A stretch of DNA of 45,740 nucleotides, from NCBI GenBank assembly GCA_902556065.1, contig CACDUV010000005.1, positions 1 to 45,740 on the forward strand, written 5' to 3'. Shown here piece after piece: positions 1 to 7,934 of the stretch (position 1 is the first letter of the stretch; each line of letters starts with the position of its first letter). Source of the DNA: an uncultured Pelagibacteraceae bacterium. Lineage in GTDB: Bacteria > Pseudomonadota > Alphaproteobacteria > Pelagibacterales > Pelagibacteraceae. The notes under the pieces were generated by a model, which saw nothing but the letters and a program-made list of their open reading frames with translations, searched no databases and had not been told where the DNA came from. The position numbers and the translations under genes are program-made.

Positions 1-1
1 A

Positions 2-769
2 AATTATAAAATTTTTTCAGAAAAGAACTTGTTTGAATATTATAAAAAATTTCAATTTAATATTGATCAATTGTTAAGCGCAACTGTTACTTACAAGTTG
101 CTGTCTCCAGTAGAAGCAAGAGCATTAATTTATCAAAGAGCACTTTTAACGAGTGAACCAGAATTAAAATTAAAATTTTTACAGTTGTTGAAGCAGCTAT
201 TTGAGGACAATAACATTGGATTAGCTTTTGATAAAGAGCTCAGTAACTTCTTGAACGAAATTGAAGTAGATAATGTTCCTTCAGACTATTTAAGTTTTTA
301 CAATAGCTATTCAAAAAATCAGAACTCAGAGTTTAAAAAAATTGAGTACAATAATAATATTTTACATCAATCTAAGTGGGTAAATTATTTTAGAGGAGAT
401 TATTCAAAATCTGAAATACAAGAAGATTTAAAAAAATTTTTAGATAGAATAATTTTTAGTAATGAAACCTTGTCTACCAAAGATATAATTTTTATAGAAA
501 GTCTCAAATCAGATGGAGTAGAAATACCAAGTGAGTATGACAGTTTGTATTCACAAAAACCCTATGAATTAGATGAAAATTTAGTGGAGTTGATAAATGC
601 AAATGAAGTTGGAACAGTGTTATTATCTTTAATTGAGATTATAGGTAATGACAAAATAGAAAATATTGATGAAAAAAGACTTTATTTTATTTTGAATACA
701 CTCAATCAAATAAATGCTGATTTAATAAGAAATAAGCTATTGCTAAAAGTTCTTCCTTTAAAAGTGTAA
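2..769 (+). CDS. Unrecognised protein, C-terminal part (5' end outside window)
   Basis: The reading frame is open to the left edge of the window. The first in-window start-like codon is a TTG at 29, but the frame continues upstream without a stop, so this is probably the C-terminal part of a longer protein. About 250 residues are visible. They are acidic and Asn/Lys-rich, apparently mostly helical, with no Cys motif, signal peptide or membrane segment. The last 60 residues (an Asn-Glu-Val-Gly-Thr-Val-Leu-Leu-Ser-Leu stretch, then a helical hairpin) remind me of the C-terminal end of large alphaproteobacterial proteins often labelled 'antifreeze glycopeptide polyprotein'. That is a recollection, not a verified match. 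It lies 24 bp upstream of def on the same strand and may be cotranscribed. No function is assigned. Confidence 0.6.
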   Translation, partial: NYKIFSEKNLFEYYKKFQFNIDQLLSATVTYKLLSPVEARALIYQRALLTSEPELKLKFLQLLKQLFEDNNIGLAFDKELSNFLNEIEVDNVPSDYLSFYNSYSKNQNSEFKKIEYNNNILHQSKWVNYFRGDYSKSEIQEDLKKFLDRIIFSNETLSTKDIIFIESLKSDGVEIPSEYDSLYSQKPYELDENLVELINANEVGTVLLSLIEIIGNDKIENIDEKRLYFILNTLNQINADLIRNKLLLKVLPLKV

Positions 770-793
770 AAATTATAATAACATACAAATTTT

Positions 794-1312
794 ATGGCTA
801 TTAGAACGATTATTACAGAACCTAATAAATTACTTCGACAAGTTTCAAAACCAGTGGAAGCTGTTGGAAGTGAAGAGCAAAAATTAATGAATGATATGCT
901 CGATACAATGTATGATGCTAATGGTATTGGTCTTGCGGCAATTCAGATTGGTATACCAAAAAGAATTATAGTGATGGATATAAGCAAGGATGAAAATAAA
1001 AAAGAGCCTAGATGCTTTGTAAATCCAGTTATAAAAAATAAAGATCCAATCAAGGCAACCTACGAAGAAGGGTGTTTATCTGTACCAAACCAATTTGCTG
1101 AAATTGATCGACCAAGCAAATGTGAAGTAGAATATTTAGATTACAATGGAAAGAAAAAATTACTAAAGGCAGATGGATTGCTTGCAACATGCATTCAGCA
1201 TGAAATGGATCATTTGGAAGGGATATTGTTTATCGATTATCTTTCAAAACTAAAAAAATCAATGATCATAAAGAAACTTTCAAAATTAAAATCCAACACA
1301 GCCGAAGTTTAA
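794..1312 (+). CDS. def: Peptide deformylase
   Basis: Removes the N-terminal formyl group from nascent polypeptides in the cytoplasm. All three family motifs are present: GIGLAAIQIG (residues 44-53), EEGCLSVP (91-98) and QHEMDHLEG (135-143). The metal ligands are therefore Cys94, His136 and His140, with Glu137 as catalytic acid/base. The 172-residue length is normal. It is the first gene of a def-fmt-truA group, and fmt starts only 3 bp after its stop. Deformylase and formyltransferase work at opposite ends of the same formyl-methionine cycle, so the coupling makes sense. The start chosen puts the conserved IRTIIT segment at the N-terminus, as is usual. Confidence 0.97.
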   Translation: MAIRTIITEPNKLLRQVSKPVEAVGSEEQKLMNDMLDTMYDANGIGLAAIQIGIPKRIIVMDISKDENKKEPRCFVNPVIKNKDPIKATYEEGCLSVPNQFAEIDRPSKCEVEYLDYNGKKKLLKADGLLATCIQHEMDHLEGILFIDYLSKLKKSMIIKKLSKLKSNTAEV

Positions 1313-1315
1313 AAA

Positions 1316-2236
1316 ATGTCAAAAAAGTTAGTTTTTATGGGTACGCCCATGTTCGCTGTACCAATTTTAAAATCTTTATATCAAAATGGATATAATATTT
1401 CTTGTGTATATACACAGCCACCTCAAAAATCAAAAAGAGGACAAAAAATTAATAAGTCTCCAATACAAGGTATTTCTGAAACTTTAAATTTAGAATATAG
1501 AACACCACCAACTTTAAACAATGAAGAGGAGTATAATTTTTTAAATTCTTTAGATGCCGATTTAGCAATAGTTGTTGCTTACGGACAAATCATACCTAAA
1601 AAATTTTTAAGCTTAACTAAAACAGGTTTTATAAATATACACGCATCTATACTACCTAAATGGAGAGGTGCCGCACCAATTCAAAGATCTATTATGAATT
1701 TAGACCAGGAAACTGGAATAAGCATAATGAGAATTGCTGAAAAATTAGATACAGGGCCAGTTTGTAATAATTATAAAATTCAACTTAATGAAAATTTGAA
1801 CGCGTTAGAAATTAGTGAAAAGCTTTCCAATTTAGCAGCAGAAAAAATTTTAGATAATGTAGATGATATTTTAGAGGATAAAGCAAATTTTGTTGAGCAA
1901 GATCACTCGAATGCCACCTATGCTTCTAAAATTCAAAAAATTGAAGGTCAAATATATTGGAATGAAAATGCTGAAAAAATTATTGGTAAGATAAACGGTT
2001 TATATCCATCACCAGGAGCATTTTTTATTTTTAATGGAGAAAGATATAAAATTTTAAAAGCTCAAATTGGAAGAGCTCAAGGAAATCCAGGGTCAGTGTT
2101 GAGTGACAATCTTGAAATTGCTTGTGGTAATAATCAATCGATTATTGTAAAGGAAATTCAAAGGCAAGGGAAAAGACCTCAAAATATTGGTGAATTTATT
2201 CAAGGTTCGCAGATAAAAAGAGGCTCAAAGATATAA
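1316..2236 (+). CDS. fmt: Methionyl-tRNA formyltransferase
   Basis: Formylates Met-tRNA(fMet) with 10-formyl-tetrahydrofolate for initiation. The N-terminal formyltransferase domain carries the MGTPMFAVP start (8-16) and the signature ASILPKWRGAAPI (110-122). Asn107, His109 and Asp145 match the expected catalytic triad. The C-terminal OB-like domain follows from about residue 205 (YPSPGAFF region). Length is 306 aa, typical. It is 3 bp after def and immediately abuts truA, so it is very probably translated from the same message. Confidence 0.97.
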   Translation: MSKKLVFMGTPMFAVPILKSLYQNGYNISCVYTQPPQKSKRGQKINKSPIQGISETLNLEYRTPPTLNNEEEYNFLNSLDADLAIVVAYGQIIPKKFLSLTKTGFINIHASILPKWRGAAPIQRSIMNLDQETGISIMRIAEKLDTGPVCNNYKIQLNENLNALEISEKLSNLAAEKILDNVDDILEDKANFVEQDHSNATYASKIQKIEGQIYWNENAEKIIGKINGLYPSPGAFFIFNGERYKILKAQIGRAQGNPGSVLSDNLEIACGNNQSIIVKEIQRQGKRPQNIGEFIQGSQIKRGSKI

Positions 2237-2977
2237 ATGTTTAGATATCAGCTTTTGATAGAATATTTAGGTACAAATTATAAAGGTTGGCAAATTCAAA
2301 AAAAAAATAAAACTATCCAAGGAATACTTCAAGACAAAATTAGAAAATTATTAAAAGAAAATATTACTATAGTTGGATCCGGTAGAACAGATGCTGGTGT
2401 TCATGCCATAGAGCAGTCCGCACATTTTGATTTAAAAAAAAAATTATTAAACTTAGATAAATTCATTAACTCAATTAATCACTTTTTGAAAAATGAAAAT
2501 ATTGCAATACTTAAAATAAAAAAAAGGAATAGTAATTTTCATTCAAGATTTTCTGCAAAAAAGAGAATTTATAAATATATTATTTTAAATAGAACAAGTT
2601 CACCGGTGATTGAAAAAAACCAAGTTTGGCATGTAAGAAAAAAATTAGATTTAGATTTAATGAAATTGGGTGCAAAAAAATTAGTTGGTACTAAAGATTT
2701 CTCAACATTTAGAGCGTCAAGTTGTAATGCAAAAAGTCCAGTTAGAACAATGGATTTTGTAAAATTAAAATCTTCAAATGATAAAATAGAAATTCAATTT
2801 AAATCTCAATCTTTTCTTCAACAGCAAGTGAGATCAATGGTTGGTTGTTTAAAATATTTAGGTGAAAAGAATTGGGATTTAAAAAATTTTGATAAAGCTT
2901 TAAAATCTAAAAAAAGATCAATGTGTGCTCCTCCAGCACCACCTACTGGCTTATTTTTATCTAGAATTTTTTATTAG
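2237..2977 (+). CDS. truA: tRNA pseudouridine(38-40) synthase TruA
   Basis: Converts uridines 38-40 of the tRNA anticodon arm to pseudouridine. The signature GSGRTDAGVHA (47-57) contains the catalytic Asp52, and the YKGWQIQ motif near residue 15 is typical of TruA. Length 246 aa is normal. The start codon follows the fmt stop directly. The last 21 bp overlap the 3' end of the convergent SET-domain gene, leaving no room for a conventional terminator between them. Confidence 0.96.
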   Translation: MFRYQLLIEYLGTNYKGWQIQKKNKTIQGILQDKIRKLLKENITIVGSGRTDAGVHAIEQSAHFDLKKKLLNLDKFINSINHFLKNENIAILKIKKRNSNFHSRFSAKKRIYKYIILNRTSSPVIEKNQVWHVRKKLDLDLMKLGAKKLVGTKDFSTFRASSCNAKSPVRTMDFVKLKSSNDKIEIQFKSQSFLQQQVRSMVGCLKYLGEKNWDLKNFDKALKSKKRSMCAPPAPPTGLFLSRIFY

Positions 2978-3448
2978 ATTTTTTTTATTGCTCATAGCAA
3001 ATTTTTTATTTATCCGCCATCTAGACTCTGCTCTTACAATATACCCACAACAATTTTTTGAATCACACTTACATGGAAATTGTTTGTAATTTTCGTCATA
3101 ACCAAAACCATAATCACAGGTAAATTCTTCACCTTTTTTAATATCTCTTATTGCTTTAACCCAAATTTTAAGACCTTTGCCATCATAATCACAATTATTG
3201 TCGCAAGAATGATTAATTAATCCTGCAGTATTCCATGAAAAATCTCCATCGAGATCGTATTTTTTATTGATAGTAAATAAATAGATTGGTTTACTATTGT
3301 CATACTTATCAGATTCTTCTGTTTGTTTTTTTGTAATTAGTTTACCAACGTAATCAATTATTTTGGTACCTTCTTTGATATCTCTAGTAGCATAAAGTCC
3401 TCTACCTCTTTTATCGATATCAGATTTTTTAATTTTATATAATTTCAT
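2957..3448 (-). CDS. SET-domain protein-lysine methyltransferase
   Basis: Predicted S-adenosylmethionine-dependent lysine methyltransferase. Counting from the ATG at 3448 (163 aa), the SET core is complete: the GRGLYATRDIKEG segment near the N-terminus, NHSC with the following Asn (79-85), GEEFTCDYGFGY (106-117), and a post-SET-like cysteine cluster CKCDSKNC (126-133), which in known SET proteins binds zinc with the NHSC cysteine. A TTG at 3487 would add 13 residues and overlap the upstream gene, but the ATG placing MKLYKI before the domain is more natural. It is last in the rpmH-to-dapE unit, directly after the deacetylase gene, and overlaps truA by 21 bp tail to tail. The substrate is unknown; in bacteria it could be a ribosomal or nucleoid protein. 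Function is inferred from motifs only. Confidence 0.85.
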   Translation of the reverse strand: MKLYKIKKSDIDKRGRGLYATRDIKEGTKIIDYVGKLITKKQTEESDKYDNSKPIYLFTINKKYDLDGDFSWNTAGLINHSCDNNCDYDGKGLKIWVKAIRDIKKGEEFTCDYGFGYDENYKQFPCKCDSKNCCGYIVRAESRWRINKKFAMSNKKNLIKNSR

Positions 3449-3483
3449 AAAGATTTTTTTATTTAGAGTTTTCCTAGGATTTA

Positions 3484-4413
3484 TCAATTAAATTCTAAAA
3501 GAGCATCAACATGTCTTTGAGTACTATCTTGCAGTGCTTTTAAATCATATCCACCTTCTAGTATAGACACTACGTTACCTTTACAAAATGATTTTGAAAT
3601 TTCTAAAGTTCTTTTTGTAATTGTATAATAATCTTCCGCATTAAGTTTTAATTGTGCTAATGGATCATCAATATGAGCATCAAAACCCGCAGAAAACAGT
3701 AGAAATTCTGGTTTAAATTCTTTTAATTTCTTTAATACCAGTTCATAAGCATTTAAATATTCTGTAGCACTTGTTCCTGCTTCTAGTGGAATATTTAAAA
3801 TATTATTAAATTTTCCAATCTCTTTTTCTGATCCTGAACCTGGATAATATGGAAATTGATGTGTAGAAATATATAAAACTTTTTCATTATTGAAAAAAAT
3901 ATCTTGAGTTCCATTTCCATGATGGACATCAAAATCAATTATAGCAATTTTTTTATAACCATATTTTTCAATTAAATAATTAGCTCCAACTGCAACATTG
4001 TTATAAATACAAAAGCCCATTGCTTTTTCTTTTTCTGCGTGATGACCTGGGGGTCTTACTGCACAAAAAGCATTTTTAAATTCTTTTTCCTCCACACCAT
4101 CAATCGCTGCTATAATTGATCCAACAGCGTCCATTGTTGCCTCTTTGCTACCAGGGGAAACAACTGTATCTCCATCTAAAAAATTAAAACCATTTTTAGG
4201 GTAAGATTGATCGACATGATCAATATATTCAGAAGAATGAGTTTTTATTAAAATTGATTTTTCAAATTTTGATGGCTTTTTCCAAATTAAATTTTTGTTA
4301 TCTAATTTTTTAAAGTTATCAATAACAGCCGTAACTCTGTCTATTTTTTCAGGATGTCCATCTCCTGTATTGTGATTTTTGTATGTATCTGAAGTAATTA
4401 AAGCTGTTTTCAC
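3484..4413 (-). CDS. Histone-deacetylase-family hydrolase (HDAC / acetylpolyamine amidohydrolase)
   Basis: Predicted zinc-dependent amidohydrolase removing acetyl groups from lysine or polyamine-like substrates. All active-site elements are visible: RPPGHHAE with the His dyad (124-125), DFDVHHGNGT with zinc ligands Asp162 and His164, SAGFDAH with zinc ligand Asp245, and LEGGYD with the catalytic Tyr289. At 309 aa it is a single catalytic domain without the long insertions of eukaryotic HDACs. The start overlaps the dapE stop (ATGA) and the end touches the SET gene, so dapE, HDAC and SET are probably cotranslated. Bacterial members act on acetylpolyamines, acetoin-related targets or acetylated proteins; the sequence alone does not say which. 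Confidence 0.92.
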   Translation of the reverse strand: MKTALITSDTYKNHNTGDGHPEKIDRVTAVIDNFKKLDNKNLIWKKPSKFEKSILIKTHSSEYIDHVDQSYPKNGFNFLDGDTVVSPGSKEATMDAVGSIIAAIDGVEEKEFKNAFCAVRPPGHHAEKEKAMGFCIYNNVAVGANYLIEKYGYKKIAIIDFDVHHGNGTQDIFFNNEKVLYISTHQFPYYPGSGSEKEIGKFNNILNIPLEAGTSATEYLNAYELVLKKLKEFKPEFLLFSAGFDAHIDDPLAQLKLNAEDYYTITKRTLEISKSFCKGNVVSILEGGYDLKALQDSTQRHVDALLEFN

Positions 4414-5567
4414 TTAAAATAATTCTTTAAAATATTTGAATAAATTAAAGTTAATTTTTTTAAATCATTTAAAGAAACTGCTTCATCTACTTTATGCATT
4501 GTTTTTCCAACCAAACCAAATTCTAAACAAGGGGCAATTTTTCTAATAAATCTTGCATCAGAGGTGCCTCCTGTTGTTGAGAGTTCAGGTTTAATCTTAG
4601 TGATCTTTTTAATTACATCTTGGATCATATATGTAGTCTGATTTGGTTTAGTTAAAAAAGCTTCACCAGATACACTATATTCAATTTTGTAATTTGATTT
4701 ATTATTATGACAGATTTTCTTTAAAATTTTATTTATTTTTGTTTTAATAGAATTTGATGAATGTTTATTATTGAACCTAATATTAAAAGTTGCATTAGCC
4801 AAACCTGGGATTACGTTGTCAGCTGTATTATCAATATTTATTTTTGTAACCTCTAGGTTTGTTGGTTGAAAGTTTTTTGTTCCTTTATCAAATTTAATTT
4901 CTTTTAATTTTTTTAATATTTGAACAAGAGCAGTTGATGGATTGTTAGCTCTATGAGGATAAGCAACATGACCCTGAATACCTATAACTGAAAGTCTTCC
5001 ATTCATACTTCCTCTTCGACCAATTTTGATCATTTCTCCCAATTTGTTTGGATTAGTTGGTTCTCCAACCAAACAAAAATCAATTTTCTCTTTTCTTTTT
5101 TCTAAGTATTCGACAACTTTTTTTGTACCGTTAATAGCAACTCCTTCTTCATCACCAGTAATTAGTAAGCTTATAGAGCCATTAAATTTTTTGTTATTTC
5201 TAATAAAAGTACTGACAGCAGAAACAAAGGCCGCAATAGAGCTTTTCATGTCATTTGCTCCTCTTCCAATTAAATGTCCTTTTTTAATTGAGGGTCTAAA
5301 AGGATTTACCGTCCAATCTTTTAAGTTCCCAGCAGGCACAACATCTAAGTGACCAGCATAGCAAAAATTTGGACTTTTAGTTCCAAGTTTTGCATAAAGA
5401 TTTTTAACTGGTTTACTGTTTTTTTCTTTAAACTCTAATATTTTAGTTTTGAAACCAAGTTTTTTTAATTTTTTTTCTAAGAATTTCATTACCCCAGCAT
5501 CTAAGGGTGTTATAGAAGGGAAACGAATTAGCTCTTTGGCTAATTGTAATTCATTAATGTTTTGCAT
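4410..5567 (-). CDS. dapE: Succinyl-diaminopimelate desuccinylase
   Basis: Hydrolyses N-succinyl-LL-diaminopimelate to LL-DAP in the succinylase route to lysine and peptidoglycan. It is an M20-family di-zinc peptidase: AGHLDVVPAG carries His73, GRGANDMKSS carries the bridging Asp106, TGDEEG carries Glu140/Glu141, and GTSDARF lies near the C-terminus. The dimerisation domain sits between about residues 180 and 295. At 385 aa it has the usual length. It lies 1 bp after dapD and overlaps the following HDAC gene by 4 bp. Adjacent dapD and dapE supply consecutive parts of the pathway. Confidence 0.96.
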   Translation of the reverse strand: MQNINELQLAKELIRFPSITPLDAGVMKFLEKKLKKLGFKTKILEFKEKNSKPVKNLYAKLGTKSPNFCYAGHLDVVPAGNLKDWTVNPFRPSIKKGHLIGRGANDMKSSIAAFVSAVSTFIRNNKKFNGSISLLITGDEEGVAINGTKKVVEYLEKRKEKIDFCLVGEPTNPNKLGEMIKIGRRGSMNGRLSVIGIQGHVAYPHRANNPSTALVQILKKLKEIKFDKGTKNFQPTNLEVTKINIDNTADNVIPGLANATFNIRFNNKHSSNSIKTKINKILKKICHNNKSNYKIEYSVSGEAFLTKPNQTTYMIQDVIKKITKIKPELSTTGGTSDARFIRKIAPCLEFGLVGKTMHKVDEAVSLNDLKKLTLIYSNILKNYFK

Positions 5568-5568
5568 T

Positions 5569-6396
5569 TTAATCTCTTAAAAGATCGTTTACTGATGTTT
5601 TAGATCTTGTTTTTTCATCTACTTGTTTGATAATGACTGCACAATATAATGATGGCGCAGCAGGATTATTTTTGTCTGGTAATGATCCAGGAACAACTAC
5701 TGAGTAAGGAGGTATTTTACCATGAGTTACTTCACCAGTTTTTCTATTAACGATTTTAGTCGATTGTCCAATATACATACCCATACTTAGCACTGAACCC
5801 TCACCAACTATTACTCCTTCCACAACTTCTGACATAGCACCTACAAAAACGTTATCTTCAATAATAGTCGGAAGTGCTTGTGCTGGTTCTAAAACTCCAC
5901 CAATACCAGTTCCAGCTGAAATATGACAATTTTTTCCAATCTGACAGCAACTACCTGCACGACTAAAAGTGTCCATCATTGTTCCTTCATCTATGTAAGC
6001 ACCAATATTTACATAACTCGGCATTAGAACTGCATTTTTAGCAACATATGATCCTTTTCTCATTGCAGTATTTGGTACCATTCTAAAACCCGCTTTTTCA
6101 AAATCAGCGTTTGACCATCCAGCTGTTTTTCCTTTTAACAAATGAGCTTTATCTCTCCAAGCTGAATAGGGGCCATCTAAAGTTTCCATACCATGTATTC
6201 TAAAACTTAGCATTATTGCTTTTTTTAAGTGTTGGTGAGTTACCCATTTACCATCAATTTTTTCAGCAACTCTATATTTACCGCTATCTAGGTCTTCTAT
6301 TACTTGATTAATAGTATCTTTTAATTTTTGATCTGAATTTTGATTAACTTGATCTCTGTTTTCCCAAGCTTCATTTATAATATTTTCTATACTCAT
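5569..6396 (-). CDS. dapD: 2,3,4,5-tetrahydropyridine-2,6-dicarboxylate N-succinyltransferase
   Basis: Transfers succinyl from succinyl-CoA to tetrahydrodipicolinate in lysine/DAP synthesis. The protein has an N-terminal helical region (DKLK-like, 1-100) followed by a left-handed beta-helix of hexapeptide repeats. Recognisable segments are [50 protein letters not shown] and [18 protein letters not shown]. Length 275 aa matches the family. It sits 3 bp after the HAD phosphatase stop and 1 bp before dapE, the next enzyme but one of the pathway. Confidence 0.97.
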   Translation of the reverse strand: MSIENIINEAWENRDQVNQNSDQKLKDTINQVIEDLDSGKYRVAEKIDGKWVTHQHLKKAIMLSFRIHGMETLDGPYSAWRDKAHLLKGKTAGWSNADFEKAGFRMVPNTAMRKGSYVAKNAVLMPSYVNIGAYIDEGTMMDTFSRAGSCCQIGKNCHISAGTGIGGVLEPAQALPTIIEDNVFVGAMSEVVEGVIVGEGSVLSMGMYIGQSTKIVNRKTGEVTHGKIPPYSVVVPGSLPDKNNPAAPSLYCAVIIKQVDEKTRSKTSVNDLLRD

Positions 6397-6399
6397 AAT

Positions 6400-7071
6400 T
6401 TATTGGTTTTTTAATAACCTTATTTCTTTTAAAAATAAAGTAAGATTTTCAATTTTATAATCAATATATCCTCTATCAGATTCTTTTTTACCCCATTCCT
6501 CATCATTAATTAACCAAGCAGTAATTGTTCCTCGATCTTTACCTATCGATAAGTTTTTTGCTATATCTTCAATGTACAAAGTTTCTTTTGGATTAATTTT
6601 GAATTTTTCTATCATTAAATCAAAAGCTTTAGCTTCTGGTTTTGGATGATATTCTGCATCTACAATATCAAAGATACCTTCAAATTGGTCATCAATTCCC
6701 AAGGTTGTAGTGATATGTTTTACATGATTTTGACTGCCGTTAGTAAAAACAAATTTTCTTAAATTTATATTCTCTAACTCATATCTTAATGCTGTATCTT
6801 TTTCTAAAAAAGATAAATCAATATCATGAACAAAATCTAAAAATTCTTTAGGATTAATTTCATGATGAATCATTAGACCATTTAAGCTTGTGTTATATTT
6901 GTGAAAGTAATTTGTCTGAAGTTCTTTGGCTTTTTTTAAATCAACATTAAGTTTATTTGAAATATATTCAGTCATTTTTCGGCTTACTTGACCAAATACT
7001 GCCTCTAGGTCGCTATAAAGAACACCATCACAATCAAATAAGATATTTTTAATGTTATTTAAATTTTTCAT
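6400..7071 (-). CDS. HAD-superfamily pyrimidine 5'-nucleotidase-like phosphatase
   Basis: HAD hydrolase with motif I DCDGVLY (Asp13 nucleophile, Asp15), motif II in FVFTNGSQNH near residue 110, the conserved Lys in HPKPEAKAF near 145, and motif III in LYIEDIAKNL near 170. This pattern fits the YjjG/SDT1-type pyrimidine 5'-nucleotidase subfamily found at this locus in many alphaproteobacteria. It overlaps argB by 4 bp and precedes dapD, so it belongs to the rpmH unit. The physiological substrate cannot be read from sequence. A housekeeping nucleotide or phosphosugar phosphatase is the likely role. Confidence 0.85.
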   Translation of the reverse strand: MKNLNNIKNILFDCDGVLYSDLEAVFGQVSRKMTEYISNKLNVDLKKAKELQTNYFHKYNTSLNGLMIHHEINPKEFLDFVHDIDLSFLEKDTALRYELENINLRKFVFTNGSQNHVKHITTTLGIDDQFEGIFDIVDAEYHPKPEAKAFDLMIEKFKINPKETLYIEDIAKNLSIGKDRGTITAWLINDEEWGKKESDRGYIDYKIENLTLFLKEIRLLKNQ

Positions 7072-7934
7072 TGTCTAATTAAAGTTCCAGATCCTTCATC
7101 TGATAAAAGTTCAAATAGAAGAGAATGATTTTTCCTTCCATCTATTATAACAACTCCTTTTACTCCGTTACTAGCAACATCTAAGCAATTATTTATTTTT
7201 GGGATCATGCCACCAGTAATTGTTTCATTATCTATTAAGTTTTTTATAGATTCTGAATTAATTTCTGGAATTAGATTTTTATTGTTATCCAAAACACCTT
7301 CTACGTCACTTAATATAATTAACCTTCTAGCGTTAATTTTTTTAGCAATATAGCCAGCTGCAGTGTCTGCATTGACGTTAAAAGTTTGATCATTTTTATC
7401 CAAACCTAAAGGCGCAATAATAGGGACTTTTTTATCCGCTATAATTTTATCCATTATTGATTGATCTACATTTATAGGAGAGCCGACAAAACCAAGCTCT
7501 TCATTTTCTTGGATAACTGTTAAAATATTATTTTCCTTGGAATTAATACTCTGACCTTTACAATTTTGTTGATCTAGAGCATTTATAATTTCCTTATTAA
7601 AATCAATTAACACTTCTTCTACAATTTTAATAGTTTCTTTGTCAGTTACCCTTAATCCTTTTATAAATTTACTTTCTAAACCCATCTCATTAAGTTTATT
7701 GCTTATTCTTTTTCCACCTCCATGAACAATTATCGGAGTAAATCCTAGTTTATTTAGTATTGAAATATCTTGAATAAAAATATCGAAAAGATTTTGATCA
7801 ATTAAAACACTACCACCACATTTAATAACAATATATTCATCGTTATATTTTTCTAAATATTTTTTTACTTCCTCAGTTGAAGGACCATCCACCGGTAGAA
7901 TTGTTTTTAATTCTTCTTCTTTTATATCCAACAT
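7068..7934 (-). CDS. argB: Acetylglutamate kinase
   Basis: Phosphorylates N-acetyl-L-glutamate in the second step of arginine synthesis. Amino-acid-kinase-fold motifs are clear: VIKCGGSVL (about 36-44), PIIVHGGGKRI (68-78), the NVNADTAAGYIAKKI segment (about 191-205), the LSDVEGVLD segment (about 213) and the GGMIPKI segment. Length is 288 aa. The N-terminal extension with the ILPVDGPSTEEVKKYLEKY segment resembles the helix of hexameric, arginine-sensitive enzymes, so feedback inhibition is plausible (inference). Its ATG shares one base with the yidC stop. The engB/ysxC gene, often found between yidC and argB in alphaproteobacteria, is not here. Confidence 0.96.
   Translation of the reverse strand: MLDIKEEELKTILPVDGPSTEEVKKYLEKYNDEYIVIKCGGSVLIDQNLFDIFIQDISILNKLGFTPIIVHGGGKRISNKLNEMGLESKFIKGLRVTDKETIKIVEEVLIDFNKEIINALDQQNCKGQSINSKENNILTVIQENEELGFVGSPINVDQSIMDKIIADKKVPIIAPLGLDKNDQTFNVNADTAAGYIAKKINARRLIILSDVEGVLDNNKNLIPEINSESIKNLIDNETITGGMIPKINNCLDVASNGVKGVVIIDGRKNHSLLFELLSDEGSGTLIRQ

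Noticed and set aside
3449..3487. TTG start adding 13 residues to the SET protein
   Set aside because: An ATG follows shortly and begins just before the domain; the TTG only overlaps the upstream stop. It cannot be fully excluded.
5026..5352. Opposite-strand frame inside dapE (and similar frames inside other genes)
   Set aside because: Shadow of a clearly recognised gene; no domain pattern or start context of its own.
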